Shown: piece by piece, positions 1 to 8,923 of the stretch
Layout: each line of letters begins with the position of its first letter
Position numbering within the stretch: position 1 is the stretch's first letter
Assembly (NCBI RefSeq): GCF_000521215.1
Contig: NZ_KI928936.1
Location: forward strand, 122,870 to 169,643
Direction: 5' to 3'
Source: Labrenzia sp. DG1229
GTDB taxonomy: Bacteria > Pseudomonadota > Alphaproteobacteria > Rhizobiales > Stappiaceae
DNA: 46,774 nt
Position numbers and translations under genes: made by a program
The notes under the pieces: generated by a model
What the model saw: only the letters and a program-made list of their open reading frames with translations
The model's database searches: none
Told to the model about the DNA's origin: nothing

Positions 1-256
1 CAAAAAAAAGATTCGGGTCAGGCATGAGAGTTTCCTTTACACTGCACCAGCCCGGGTGACATGGTTGCCAAACTCGCTAATCCCGATCACCTCCGGAATC
101 GTCCGACCCTAAAGGCTCGGAACACAATCATTGTCCGAGACGGCAGGGCAGCACATTTTCTGTTGGAGATGTCGTGTGAACGCGAGAAATCCTGGGTCAA
201 AACTCCGCCCGGGCATTTTACCGATTTCAAATGAAGGGAATTGATATCTTGATTGC

Positions 257-1435
257 CTATGGTCTGGCACTGCCTGACTTGTAGGAAGTCGGCGTTTGAC
301 CGGTTTCGCGTTTGAATGCTGAATAGAATGACGACCTGGAATTGAAGCCCACCTCGTAGGCAATGGCCAGGACAGTTGCCTCGCCCTTTTCAACCAGCGG
401 CATCGCCTCCCTGATGCGCCAACTGTTCACGAATTCGAAGAAGGACTGACCAAGATTCTGGTTCAAGGTTTGTGAGACATAATTGAGTGAAACACCTACA
501 TGATGCGCCAGCATGCTCAGCGTCAGATTCGGGTCCCGATACAGGCAGTCTTCTTCCATTGCGCGCACGAGCTTTCGGGCAATGCGCTCGGACTGGGAAG
601 AATCCAATGCGCTTTTTTCATACTTCTTGTCTTTTGGGGTTTCGATTTCAGCCAGTATCCCGGTTGCGTTGTCCAGGTCGGGAGAGGGCCGCAAACTCCA
701 AAGCGCAAGCGCAAAAATAACCATGAGGACCAGAAAGCCGTCGAACAATGGGCCGACGAGGTCCTGCTTGCCCTGGAGGATCATGATTTGCCCAATCAGG
801 TGCTGCAGAACATAGATGCCCAAAGCACATGCCAGGACGGATACCCATCGCAATTCCATGCCTTCGGTGCTGGCATAATATTGTTTCAAGCGCTCGAGAT
901 GCTGCGCCTGCGTGACCAAAACCCAGGCAACATATACAGCCCATTGCACTGCAAGTGCGGCGGTCAGAAACATGAACCCATAGTGCAAAAAACTCAAGAC
1001 GAGCGTCTCGAACTCTGACGAGCTGACTGAGTGCCGGGTGTCACGCATGACATTCAACAACAGAAAGGTGCCTATCGCAAAGACTGTGGCCGAAACAGGC
1101 AGTAAAAAATGACGGGCCATTGAGCGCCGATCACCGGAATTGCAGCGCATGCCCGCGATTTCTCTTACATAGATAAAAAAAATCGGCCCAAGCCAGAAAT
1201 TTGCCGCGAACCCCGCGAACTCTGATCCGTTCCGGACGACTTTGGGTGAGGTCTGGATCAGTACGGCAACAATGGAATCGACCTCGCTTATTGCAAAGAC
1301 TGCAAAGAATGCAGCCAAGGTCATACGTGACGGGTTTACCCGTCTTTGCGACCAGTTGATCAAGGCAGCCAAGGCGGCAACGGTCAACGTGGCCGATACC
1401 GTTGCGGCCAGTAGGACGTTGGTGTCGAAGGTCAT
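257..1435 (-). CDS. AraC-family regulator with membrane-embedded N-terminal domain
   Basis: This is a transcription regulator of about 392 residues. The N-terminal two thirds are hydrophobic, with about seven predicted membrane helices beginning at LLAATVSATLTV. The last 100 residues are an AraC-type double helix-turn-helix: LTLSMLAHHVGVSLNYVSQ is the first helix pair and the AIAYEVGFNSRSSFYSAFKR motif the second. The family with this layout is thought to sense signals at the membrane and bind DNA from the inner face; no ligand can be read from sequence. I chose the ATG at 1435. An in-frame TTG at 1477 preceded by GAGGA is a real alternative and would add 14 residues. The gene lies 146-188 bases downstream of the serine hydrolase on the same strand and may respond to or control it. 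Confidence 0.85.
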   Translation of the reverse strand: MTFDTNVLLAATVSATLTVAALAALINWSQRRVNPSRMTLAAFFAVFAISEVDSIVAVLIQTSPKVVRNGSEFAGFAANFWLGPIFFIYVREIAGMRCNSGDRRSMARHFLLPVSATVFAIGTFLLLNVMRDTRHSVSSSEFETLVLSFLHYGFMFLTAALAVQWAVYVAWVLVTQAQHLERLKQYYASTEGMELRWVSVLACALGIYVLQHLIGQIMILQGKQDLVGPLFDGFLVLMVIFALALWSLRPSPDLDNATGILAEIETPKDKKYEKSALDSSQSERIARKLVRAMEEDCLYRDPNLTLSMLAHHVGVSLNYVSQTLNQNLGQSFFEFVNSWRIREAMPLVEKGEATVLAIAYEVGFNSRSSFYSAFKRETGQTPTSYKSGSARP

Positions 1436-1623
1436 CTCCAGGGTCCGCCTGCGGATGGTGTAGCGTGTTCCGCACAATGACTATCCTCAAGACCGATCCA
1501 GCTCAACGGCGATCGCGCGGGGTCATGTCCGTGCCGGACGGGAAGGACAATTTGAGGGAGCATCCGGTCGACGGCAACCTGTCTTTGTGCAAGGCCCAGA
1601 CTGCGGCGCTGATCGAGGCGGGA

Positions 1624-3543
1624 TCACCAGGTCAGCGACGCTGTCGGCAGGTTCCACTTCCAGGCTGCAAACAAGGACCAGACAAAAAACGGCAACGCAG
1701 AAAGCACAGCAAGCCGCCCCGTTTTTACGATGCGTTTCTTGCTGGGCGTGAACAGGAGCCAGAAGGTGATCAGCAGCACAGATGCAACGCCAACGCCATA
1801 AAGGATTGTCATGGCCCATAGCCCGGCACCTGGCGAAGCAAGCCTGGAAAGCTCATCCCCGTGCGTGATCTGATCCAGGATCTCCACAAATCCAAACATG
1901 ATACCGATCCACAAAGCTGCATGACACAGGGGCACGCTCAAAATGCATCGCCGTGTCCGCCAACTCAAAACCGCACCTGCCAGACAAAGCAGCGAACCAA
2001 TGACAGCTGCCCATGAAGCTGACTCCAATGAGGTTGCTGTGTGCCAGAAATCCAGCGTGTCAAAACTGTGTATACCGCCGTTGAGATAAGCTCCAACGAC
2101 GTGGCCAATTTCGTTACGACGGAACCCCAGGCGAGTGTCGCCTTCCGGGCTTTCAAAGACGTCCTCGCCAATGGCCTCGAACCGGCGCGAGTGGCCAAGC
2201 CCGGAAACCATGAGTGCGTTGTTCTCCATGGCACTGACAGTGAACGCCGTTTGATAAGGTACCAGGATACGGTCCAGACCTGTCTCGTTTCGCCGACTGG
2301 TGATATAGCGGCCCTCGTAAACGCGAAGGCAGACCGCATCGCAAACCGCGCGATTGGCGACAGGTCTTGCGTGCGGTGCGACAATCTCGCGAAGGAAGCG
2401 GCGCGGTAGCGCCATCAACGAACTGCCGCTCGGGCCGTTGGCCGCGACAAAGATCCCGATGTCAAGCGCAGGAACAAGCGTCATGTTGGTGTGAAAGCCG
2501 AAATGGGTGCCGCCGTGATGATAGACCTGTTGCCCCGCCCAGGTCTCTGTCCAAAATCCGAGAGTCCGCCCTGCAAATGCCAATTGGCCTGGCCAGGCGG
2601 CTCGGCTCATGTCCGCGGTTACCTTGTCGGTGGGCGCGGCTCCTGCGACTTCAGAATTGTGACGCAGAAGACTTTGCATGACGCGCCCCATTTCGGCGCC
2701 GGTCAGAGCAAGCCCACCGGACGGCGTGTGGATGGCGGGGAACGGTTCCGGTTCGAAGGCTTTATAGCTACCGGCTTGCCAGACATGAAACGGGCTGATG
2801 CTGCCCTCGCTACGTTGTTCATGCATGAAATGAGGGTCATCAACCCCCATCGGAGCCAGGATCGCCTCTGCAAGATAAGTCTCGAACGGTTGACCCGAAA
2901 CCCGCGCCACGATCTCGCCAAGCAGAACATAGCTAGCGTTCGAATAGGAAATCACATCTTCCGGTGGGCGAACCTGTGCGGGCAACACCGCAGAAATATG
3001 GTCGAGCCTGGACGTATCTGCGCGATTGCCATGATCTGCAAAATAGCCACGATAGCGATCTTCCAGTCCGGCCGTGTGGCTCAACAGATGGATTATGCGG
3101 ATGTCCCCGAACCGTTGGTGCAACTTCAAGTCCGGCAGATGCTTTGCAATCGGATCGTCGAGCGCGAGCCCGCCGTCCCTTGCAAGCCGAAGGACTGCAA
3201 GCGCGGTGAACACCTTCGTTGCGGATGCCAGCGGTACGACGTCATCTTCGGGTGTCATCAACCTCCCGGTTCTCGCGTCCGCCAACCTGTAGCCTTTTGA
3301 AAGGATAACGTCGTTGCCGGATACAATGACCACAACAGCGCCAGCCACGGCATCCTGATCCAGACCGGTCGTTACCAGCCCGTCCACGAATCCCTCCAGA
3401 ACCCGGTGCCAGGATGGGTTTGGCTCTGCCTCGACAGAGGGGACAAGAAGGCACAATGCGATGCCAAGGCATAAAACAACTTGTGCAAAATCGAATGCGC
3501 GTTGACCTTGGATGCAGATCAAATCGATGGATGTCTTGAGCAT
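1624..3543 (-). CDS. Serine hydrolase of the beta-lactamase/CubicO family with C-terminal membrane helices
   Basis: A 639-residue protein. A cleavable signal peptide (hydrophobic core near residues 20-36, cleavage likely after SVEA) is followed by a class C beta-lactamase-like domain. The catalytic SxxK is S107-A-T-K110, the second motif is Y200-S-N202, and a HHGG box stands where the third motif (KTG/HxG) belongs. LLSHTAGL after the SxxK is typical of the esterase/D-aminopeptidase branch. The last 140 or so residues hold about four or five hydrophobic helices, so the catalytic domain is probably tethered on the periplasmic side. Substrate is unknown: peptidoglycan-type peptides, esters or D-amino acid peptides are all possible. 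The start at 3543 has no strong Shine-Dalgarno but places the signal peptide correctly; upstream codons to 3732 look like spurious extension. Confidence 0.85.
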   Translation of the reverse strand: MLKTSIDLICIQGQRAFDFAQVVLCLGIALCLLVPSVEAEPNPSWHRVLEGFVDGLVTTGLDQDAVAGAVVVIVSGNDVILSKGYRLADARTGRLMTPEDDVVPLASATKVFTALAVLRLARDGGLALDDPIAKHLPDLKLHQRFGDIRIIHLLSHTAGLEDRYRGYFADHGNRADTSRLDHISAVLPAQVRPPEDVISYSNASYVLLGEIVARVSGQPFETYLAEAILAPMGVDDPHFMHEQRSEGSISPFHVWQAGSYKAFEPEPFPAIHTPSGGLALTGAEMGRVMQSLLRHNSEVAGAAPTDKVTADMSRAAWPGQLAFAGRTLGFWTETWAGQQVYHHGGTHFGFHTNMTLVPALDIGIFVAANGPSGSSLMALPRRFLREIVAPHARPVANRAVCDAVCLRVYEGRYITSRRNETGLDRILVPYQTAFTVSAMENNALMVSGLGHSRRFEAIGEDVFESPEGDTRLGFRRNEIGHVVGAYLNGGIHSFDTLDFWHTATSLESASWAAVIGSLLCLAGAVLSWRTRRCILSVPLCHAALWIGIMFGFVEILDQITHGDELSRLASPGAGLWAMTILYGVGVASVLLITFWLLFTPSKKRIVKTGRLAVLSALPFFVWSLFAAWKWNLPTASLTW

Positions 3544-3902
3544 TGTCGGGTCGGTCGGGTGAGGCTGGGGGCGGCGGTCAAATTGCCGACACAGATAGGG
3601 TGAAGAATCCTTCACGCGTCGTCCTGCTGTATTGGCAGAGACAGTGTTTTTGCTACAAGGATGCGCTTTTTGGATGTGTCGGCTGTTTCCCCAGATGATT
3701 GTCTGTTGAGGACGCCTGCCAGCGGCTGACAACTTCCGGAAATGCGGAAAAATGCCGGTTTAACCGTACTGTTTGTAAACAGCATATCTCGACACGAGCG
3801 TCGATCAGGCTGCGAAGCTGGGGCGACGGAACGGTATGCACGCTCAAGATCGGATGAACCAAACGAGCCCTGGTGACAGCGCTGGTCTTAACCCTGTGAA
3901 CT

Positions 3903-4137
3903 GGTCCGGGCAGCTTCAGAACCTTGAACGTTCTGGACGACTTCAATCGTGAGGGATTGGGTATTGCGGTGTGGACATCACAAGTCCAGCCCTTCGCGCC
4001 ATCCGCACACTGCAACTATGGCTCTCAGGGCGAGGGATCGGGTTACATATGTTCAACCAGGCAAGCCGCAACAGAACGCCCGGGTTGAACGCGATCACAA
4101 AACTGTATGCCAGGATTGGATTGCACACCCTGCGGTT
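3903..4137 (+). pseudogene. Decayed IS3-family transposase (OrfB) remnant
   Basis: Three adjoining segments in three reading frames match successive blocks of the IS3-type integrase core. The first, from about 3915, reads FRTLNVLDDFNREGLGIAV. After a shift at about 3972 the second reads DITSPALRAIR. After a further shift and loss of the block that should carry the second catalytic Asp, the third (about 4039-4137) reads YVQPGKPQQNARVER followed by DWIAHP, which includes the last catalytic Glu region. No intact ORF, OrfA or terminal inverted repeats were recognised. This is a dead fragment lying between the serine hydrolase and the end of the sox locus, probably marking an old insertion boundary. 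The rest of 3544-3902 holds nothing I recognise. Confidence 0.8.
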
Positions 4138-4178
4138 TGCCTGCGATATGGAAACGAGCCCGGGCCGTGCTGCATGAG

Positions 4179-5270
4179 CTAGACGGCTGAATGTTGAGTT
4201 TCGGGATCCAGGGAGTGCGGCCGCTGTTTCCGGTCCAGCATCAGATCGGCAAGAGATGCCGAGAGCCATATCCCGCACAGGGTAAGCCATGCCGTTACTG
4301 CGAAGAGCGAGGCTCCGGTGATGCCGGCTCCAACCGCGCATCCGCCTGCGAGCATGCCGCCAAATCCCATGAGTGCCGCACCGGTCAGGTAGCGAGCCAT
4401 CGAAGGGCCGCTCTCAAAGCCCTGCAACAGCAACTCCCGGGTCAGAAGCGCTGCCAGGAACGAGCCGGCAAAAACGCCGGGGACGAGGCCGGAATTGAAG
4501 TCTAGCCCACCGGTTGGCCTGGACAGGAACAGCATCAGCATGTCTGCCGACGGCCCCGTAAACGTGAGGCCTTCCACCTGGACCGGATCGAAAGCCTGGC
4601 GTGTCATGCTGGTCGTGAACCACAACGCGAGTGGAACAGCGAGCCCTGCACCGACGGCGGCGGTTGTCTGCCAGATCGAGCTTCGGTTTCGCCAGGCAAG
4701 TAACAGCCCGGCCATGAACCACAATGCGCCAAACAGGTAGGCGGTAATTGCGCTGATGCCAAGATGGGCTGCGAGATCGTTCCCGCCGATATCGACCGTC
4801 GTCCACAAACCGGACAACCAGTCACGAAACGGCATAAGGCTGCCCCGCAAACTCGCTTGTGCCACCACGGCGAACACCAATCCCGACAACAAGGCACGCA
4901 GGTTTCCGGTCGCAGACAAGACTAGAAGGCGGCTGGCGCATCCGCGGGCCAGAACCATGCCGATGCCGAACATCAGGCCGCCGATCAGCGCCCCGGACAG
5001 GCTTTGAGGGGACGCGAGTTGGCGGGTCTCACCGGCATCAATTCCACCTAGATGAGAAAGAAGCTGAGTCGTTATCAGCGCACTTGAAAAGGCAAGGAGC
5101 CAGATGGGAAGGCGGTCTGAAGGTTTCCGTCTGGAAAACTCCAGGGCCGCTGCGCGCAGGCAAAAGCGGCTTTGCTGGGCGAAGGCGCCGAACAGGATGC
5201 CGACCAGCAGACCTGCGAGAACGAGCACCGTGGGTTCCGACAATCTTTCCAGAATGTATGTCAGGTCCAT
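4179..5270 (-). CDS. YeeE/YedE (SoxT/TsuA-type) sulfur-compound transporter, second copy
   Basis: A 363-residue polytopic inner-membrane protein of the YeeE/YedE family. It carries the three family cysteine motifs: QSRFCLRAA (C37), LARGCASRLL (C111) and AGGCAVGAG (C311), in a two-fold pseudo-repeat of GG-MFG-G helices. Characterised members (YeeE/TsuA) take up thiosulfate through these conserved cysteines; SoxT proteins of sox clusters belong to the same family. It is the last gene of the leftward soxS-soxR-soxT series but sits 243 bases after soxT, so it may have its own promoter. The start at 5270 is preceded by a weak GGGG. Direction and substrate (thiosulfate, sulfite or a sulfur signal) are inferred from context only. 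Confidence 0.88.
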   Translation of the reverse strand: MDLTYILERLSEPTVLVLAGLLVGILFGAFAQQSRFCLRAAALEFSRRKPSDRLPIWLLAFSSALITTQLLSHLGGIDAGETRQLASPQSLSGALIGGLMFGIGMVLARGCASRLLVLSATGNLRALLSGLVFAVVAQASLRGSLMPFRDWLSGLWTTVDIGGNDLAAHLGISAITAYLFGALWFMAGLLLAWRNRSSIWQTTAAVGAGLAVPLALWFTTSMTRQAFDPVQVEGLTFTGPSADMLMLFLSRPTGGLDFNSGLVPGVFAGSFLAALLTRELLLQGFESGPSMARYLTGAALMGFGGMLAGGCAVGAGITGASLFAVTAWLTLCGIWLSASLADLMLDRKQRPHSLDPETQHSAV

Positions 5271-5513
5271 GAGATACCCCGGCGTTGCGGTTGGCAGCGG
5301 TCTGCGGCAGCAGATTCATCTGATTTTGGCAGTGCCGGTGCCGTCCGCATTGACCGATCTCAAGGATACATAGAAAAAATCAAAACCATGAATGTGTTTC
5401 ATTGGAAGTATATGCGGTCATTCGGCAATTGGTTCGCATTGGACTTGCGCCTGCAAAGTCAGGGGTCCTCTGCAAAAGGTTCGCTCTTGTTCGCATGACG
5501 GGAACGGTAGGGA

Positions 5514-6569
5514 CTACTCCGCCGGGACAAACCCGGTGATGAGTTGCCTCAGGCCCAGGGCAGCTCCTGCGAATATCGCGAGAAACGTCACGGGCGCGCT
5601 AAAGGCCAGAACCGAAAACGCGGAGATTCCTTGGCCGACACTACAGCCGACCGCCAGAATGGCACCTGGTCCCATGATCGCGGCACCAACAATCTGGCGA
5701 CGCAATTCGCGCGGGTCTTCACACGCTTCCCAACGGAAATGTCCCTTGGAGAAAGAACCGAGACATGCACCGATGACAACTCCAACGACCGATCCGACGC
5801 TGAAAGACAACATGTTCCCGGAAGCGGTCATGCCGTAGTAGATTGTGTCGCCGATTGGAGCTGCAAAGGAATGGGTCTCGATGGGTTCGGCCTCAAACCC
5901 GGTCATCGCAACCCAATATGTTCCAACCCAGCCCGACACGATGGCCAGCCCCACGACGCTCCCCCAGAACATATGCACCGGTGATTTGCGGAATGCGGAG
6001 TTGCAAAGTGCAACAATGATAATCAGGCCACCGACAACAAGTCCCGTGACGGCGGGGTTTACGCCGTAACTGGCGTCCAGGTATTGGCTCAGCCCTTGAG
6101 GTGATTGCGCACCGGTTTCAACCGGGAACAGCCAGACACGGACATGGGCAAGCGGGCCGGACATCACGAAATAGGCCGAGAGTCCCATGACGATGACAAT
6201 AAGGAAGGATCTGAGGTCTCCTCCGCCCAGGCGGGCGAGCGCGCCATAGCCACAATTTCCGCTGAGCGCCATGCCGTAGCCAAACATCAGTCCGCCGACA
6301 ATCGATCCGACGGGATTCCAGACCCTGTCGAGATAGGCAGTGCTTGCACCATCCAGCATGTCCGTTGACATAGCCAGATGGCACCCGATGATCGCGACGC
6401 CGATCGCAAGAGCCCACATGCGAAGCCGCCGGTCGTCGGCGCCGTAAAGATAGTCCTCGATGGCTCCCAATGTGCAGAACCGCCCGATGCGGGCCGCCAG
6501 TCCAAGCACAACTCCACCGCCGAGACCTATTAGGGCAGCGGTGTTTGCTTCTCCAAGCAGTTCCAGCAT
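5514..6569 (-). CDS. soxT: SoxT, YeeE/YedE-family membrane transporter
   Basis: A 351-residue inner-membrane protein of the YeeE/YedE family. Its cysteine motifs are GRFCTLGAIEDYLYG (C32), LSGNCGYGAL (C106) and AVGCSVGQG (C309), a different subtype from the neighbouring copy at 4179-5270, which has CLRAA and RGCASR. The position directly behind soxS and soxR matches the soxSRT order described for Pseudaminobacter salicylatoxidans. A strong GGGGAGGAG ribosome site lies 6 bases before the ATG, and the gap to soxR is only 41 bases, so it is co-transcribed with soxSR. Likely role: moving a sulfur compound across the inner membrane, or linking external thiosulfate to SoxR. Which of the two roles applies is not visible. 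Confidence 0.85.
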   Translation of the reverse strand: MLELLGEANTAALIGLGGGVVLGLAARIGRFCTLGAIEDYLYGADDRRLRMWALAIGVAIIGCHLAMSTDMLDGASTAYLDRVWNPVGSIVGGLMFGYGMALSGNCGYGALARLGGGDLRSFLIVIVMGLSAYFVMSGPLAHVRVWLFPVETGAQSPQGLSQYLDASYGVNPAVTGLVVGGLIIIVALCNSAFRKSPVHMFWGSVVGLAIVSGWVGTYWVAMTGFEAEPIETHSFAAPIGDTIYYGMTASGNMLSFSVGSVVGVVIGACLGSFSKGHFRWEACEDPRELRRQIVGAAIMGPGAILAVGCSVGQGISAFSVLAFSAPVTFLAIFAGAALGLRQLITGFVPAE

Positions 6570-6610
6570 ATCCGGCTCCTCCCCGAACCGGACGCTAAAA
6601 CAGCGTTCGG

Positions 6611-6994
6611 TCAGTCCTCTCGACAGAACAGGTCATAGACTACTTCCATGATTTGCCTGGGGCGATCGTCAGCCAGGCTGTAGTAAATCGCCTTGCCGTC
6701 ACGTCGCGGCGTGACGAGCCCTTCCAGACGCAATCGTGTGAGTTGTTGTGAAACGGCCGCCTGTCTCGCAGAGAGCAGATTTTCCAGCTCTGCCACCGAC
6801 TTCTCGCCTGAGGCGAGGTGGCACAGGATCATCAGGCGCCCTTCGTGACTGATCGCCTTCAGGAAATTGGAAGCGCGCTGAGCATTTTTCATCATCCGGT
6901 CCATATCCTCGGCGCACATGTCTGCGTCAAAAACCGGCAGGCGCGAAGGCGCCTCCGTCGGACCATCGGATTTGGTTGTGGCATCTATTGTCAT
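6611..6994 (-). CDS. soxR: SoxR, ArsR-family sulfur-responsive repressor
   Basis: A 127-residue winged-helix repressor of the ArsR family, BigR/SqrR/SoxR branch. The recognition helix region is SARQAAVSQQLTRLRLEGLV and the wing ends in GKAIYYSL. Cys58 (MILCHL) and Cys124 (DLFC) are 66 residues apart, the same spacing as the reactive pair Cys41/Cys107 of Rhodobacter capsulatus SqrR, which forms a polysulfide bridge and releases DNA. Cys27 in the N-terminal extension is extra. It follows soxS by 6 bases and precedes soxT by 41, one leftward operon. The ATTC-N8-GAAT sites at 7406, 8830, 11093 and 21039 are its likely operators. Repression without thiosulfate and release when persulfidated is the expected behaviour. 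Confidence 0.93.
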   Translation of the reverse strand: MTIDATTKSDGPTEAPSRLPVFDADMCAEDMDRMMKNAQRASNFLKAISHEGRLMILCHLASGEKSVAELENLLSARQAAVSQQLTRLRLEGLVTPRRDGKAIYYSLADDRPRQIMEVVYDLFCRED

Positions 6995-7000
6995 GTCTGT

Positions 7001-7369
7001 TCAACCTGTCTGGTCCACGGGAATTTTTGCACGTTCGAACATAATACCAAGCAAGCCCCAAAAGAAATCTTCGCCGGGATAGCCCTCGATTCGTCCGACT
7101 TCCACGCCATTTTGCACGAGTATGAACGTGGGTGTGAAGTGGATCGACTTTTCAAACGTCACATCCGGCGTCTTGCCGTGCAGCTCGAAGCGTTTCAGCG
7201 GCGCAGTCCTGCCTTCGGCCGTTTTTGGATAAATGTGCGCGATCTCTTCGTCCCACTTGCCACACCAGTAACAGCCTTCTTCCTCGGCCATGAGCAGATA
7301 GGTGTCGGCACTGGCCGCAACCGGTGTCAGGGCCAGAAGTAGTATCATCAGCGTCTTCAGCAATTTCAA
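7001..7369 (-). CDS. soxS: SoxS, periplasmic thioredoxin-like protein
   Basis: A 122-residue exported protein with a thioredoxin fold. A signal peptide (hydrophobic core 4-18, cleavage near AASA) is followed by the redox site GCYWCGKW (C33, C36) and a cis-proline region TPTFILV. In Paracoccus SoxS keeps the carrier protein SoxY in its active reduced state, and the same job is likely here. It is the first gene of the leftward unit soxS-soxR-soxT and diverges from soxV across 81 bases that hold a probable SoxR operator. Confidence 0.9.
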   Translation of the reverse strand: MKLLKTLMILLLALTPVAASADTYLLMAEEEGCYWCGKWDEEIAHIYPKTAEGRTAPLKRFELHGKTPDVTFEKSIHFTPTFILVQNGVEVGRIEGYPGEDFFWGLLGIMFERAKIPVDQTG

Positions 7370-7405
7370 AACGCGACTCCGATTGACGAACTCATAAACT
7401 TAATC

Positions 7406-7425
7406 ATAATCTAATTTGTGAATAT
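7406..7425. promoter_or_regulatory. Probable SoxR operator between soxS and soxV
   Basis: ATAATCT (7406-7412), six bases, then TGAATAT (7419-7425). It fits the ATTC-N8-GAAT pattern with one mismatch (AATC on the left). It lies in the 81-base divergent gap and can serve both soxS and soxV. It is weaker than the three other copies in this window. Confidence 0.5.
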
Positions 7426-7450
7426 ATCAAGGTGAGAAGCAGATTCATAC

Positions 7451-8191
7451 ATGTTCGAACTAACTTTTTTGGGTGTTTTTGCAGCCGGTCTTTTATCGTT
7501 CCTGTCTCCCTGCATCCTGCCGATTGTCCCGTTCTATCTCAGCTACCTCGCTGGTGTCGGAGTGAACCAGGTGGGGGCCGGCGGCGAGGTGACGGGAGCC
7601 GTGCGCGTTCGCGCTTTCCTTGCGGCCTGCTTCTTTGCCCTGGGTGTCATCACCGTCTTTGTCGGGCTGGGAGCAACGGCCACAACCTTTGGCCAGATGG
7701 TCCGTGACTATTTCGACGTACTTCGCTGGTTCGCGGCAGCCATCATCATAGCGATGGGATTGCACTTTCTTGGTGTCATCCGCATAGGCATTCTCTACCG
7801 ACAGCTCAGGGCCGATACCGGTGAGCGATCAAACACGGGCCTCTTCGGCGCCTATGTTGTGGGATTGGCATTTGCATTCGGCTGGACACCTTGTGTCGGC
7901 CCTGTGCTCGCCGCCATCCTGTTTACCGCCGCAGGGCAGGAAACCGCCGGGCAGGGGGCCGGGCTGCTTCTTGTTTACGGCCTGGGAATGACACTTCCAT
8001 TTATCGCTGCCGCCTTGTTCATCGGACCATTCATGTCGGCGATGGCCAGGTTTCGCAGGTACCTGGGCATAATCGAAAAACTCATGGGCGTGCTGCTGAT
8101 CCTGTTCGGGGTCCTGATCGCCACAAATTCAATCAACATCATCGCTCAATGGATGCTGGAATATGTGCCTTGGTTCGGCGCCATTGGATAA
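7451..8191 (+). CDS. soxV: SoxV, CcdA-type transmembrane electron carrier
   Basis: A 246-residue inner-membrane protein of the CcdA/DsbD-beta family with six predicted helices. The two redox cysteines sit in the repeats FLSPCILPIVPFYLSYLAG (C21) and FGWTPCVGPVLA (C148). SoxV passes electrons from cytoplasmic thioredoxin to periplasmic thiol proteins (SoxW, SoxS) and so supports SoxYZ. ATG 7451 is the only good start: an in-frame TGA stands at 7433-7435. The ribosome site AAGGTGAG is unusually far upstream, about 14 bases. soxW follows after 15 bases. Confidence 0.94.
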   Translation: MFELTFLGVFAAGLLSFLSPCILPIVPFYLSYLAGVGVNQVGAGGEVTGAVRVRAFLAACFFALGVITVFVGLGATATTFGQMVRDYFDVLRWFAAAIIIAMGLHFLGVIRIGILYRQLRADTGERSNTGLFGAYVVGLAFAFGWTPCVGPVLAAILFTAAGQETAGQGAGLLLVYGLGMTLPFIAAALFIGPFMSAMARFRRYLGIIEKLMGVLLILFGVLIATNSINIIAQWMLEYVPWFGAIG

Positions 8192-8206
8192 TCTGGGAGA
8201 AATCAC

Positions 8207-8767
8207 ATGGTAAGACTGTTCGCATTTGTCACCGCTCTTCTTTTTGCCATCCAGGTTCACGCCGCCGATATAGGCGATGACGGCCTCCACAAGACGACCT
8301 GGATGCGCGATACATTCAAGGACCTTTCAGAGGACCTTGAAGAGGCAAACTCGGAAGGCAAGCGTCTGATGGTCATCATCGAGCAGCGGGGATGTATCTA
8401 TTGCAGGAAGATGCACGAGGAAGTTTTCGTCGTCCCTGAAATCAGGAAGTTTATCGAGGACAACTACTTCGTTATCCAGATAAACATGTTTGGTGATGTC
8501 GAGGTGACCGATTTTGATGGCACGACGCTGCCTGAAAAGGAAATGGTGAAACGCTGGGGGGCACTGTTCACGCCCAGTATCTATTTCTTCCCCCAAGACG
8601 TGCCGGAAGAGCGTATGGCAAGCCAGGCAGCGGTGGCCAATATGCCGGGTGCATTTGGGCGGTGGACAACCTTCAATATGCTGAATTGGGTTGTCGAGGA
8701 AGGCTACAGTAGTGATGAATCTTTCCAGAAATATCATGCTCGAAAATTCGAAAATCAGAATAAATGA
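8207..8767 (+). CDS. soxW: SoxW, periplasmic thioredoxin
   Basis: A 186-residue exported thioredoxin-fold protein. The signal peptide ends at about residue 20 (VHAA). The redox site is RGCIYCRKMH (C63, C66), and the cis-proline is in LFTPSIYF (P123). The DsbC/SoxW-like insertion between the redox helix and cis-Pro is intact. It is encoded right behind soxV with a GGGAGA ribosome site, consistent with SoxV reducing SoxW. After it comes a 156-base gap containing a SoxR operator, so soxX starts a new transcript. Confidence 0.92.
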   Translation: MVRLFAFVTALLFAIQVHAADIGDDGLHKTTWMRDTFKDLSEDLEEANSEGKRLMVIIEQRGCIYCRKMHEEVFVVPEIRKFIEDNYFVIQINMFGDVEVTDFDGTTLPEKEMVKRWGALFTPSIYFFPQDVPEERMASQAAVANMPGAFGRWTTFNMLNWVVEEGYSSDESFQKYHARKFENQNK

Positions 8768-8829
8768 GAGAATTCGGGCGTATTGAGACACTTTCTTGTG
8801 AAAATTGCTGCAGATGCGAACAGATACAA

Positions 8830-8849
8830 AAATTCATTTAATTGAATTT
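8830..8849. promoter_or_regulatory. SoxR operator upstream of soxX
   Basis: A perfect inverted repeat: AAATTCA (8830-8836), six bases, TGAATTT (8843-8849), containing ATTC-N8-GAAT. It lies 75 bases before the soxX start in the soxW-soxX gap, the place where SoxR binds in Pseudaminobacter. Confidence 0.7.
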
Positions 8850-8923
8850 GTTATTGCGTTAAAAGGAATGTGTGATGTACGCTCGCGTCCACGGTCGACA
8901 AGAATCGTATCAAGGGAGGGGGC

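Noticed and set aside
109..393. 94-codon ORF on the minus strand
   Set aside because: It overlaps the C-terminus of the AraC-type gene in another frame, has no family features and Arg/Pro/Ser-rich shadow composition.
2491..3300. 269-codon plus-strand ORF
   Set aside because: It is antisense to the serine hydrolase, whose active-site motifs are clear on the other strand; it shows no motif of its own.
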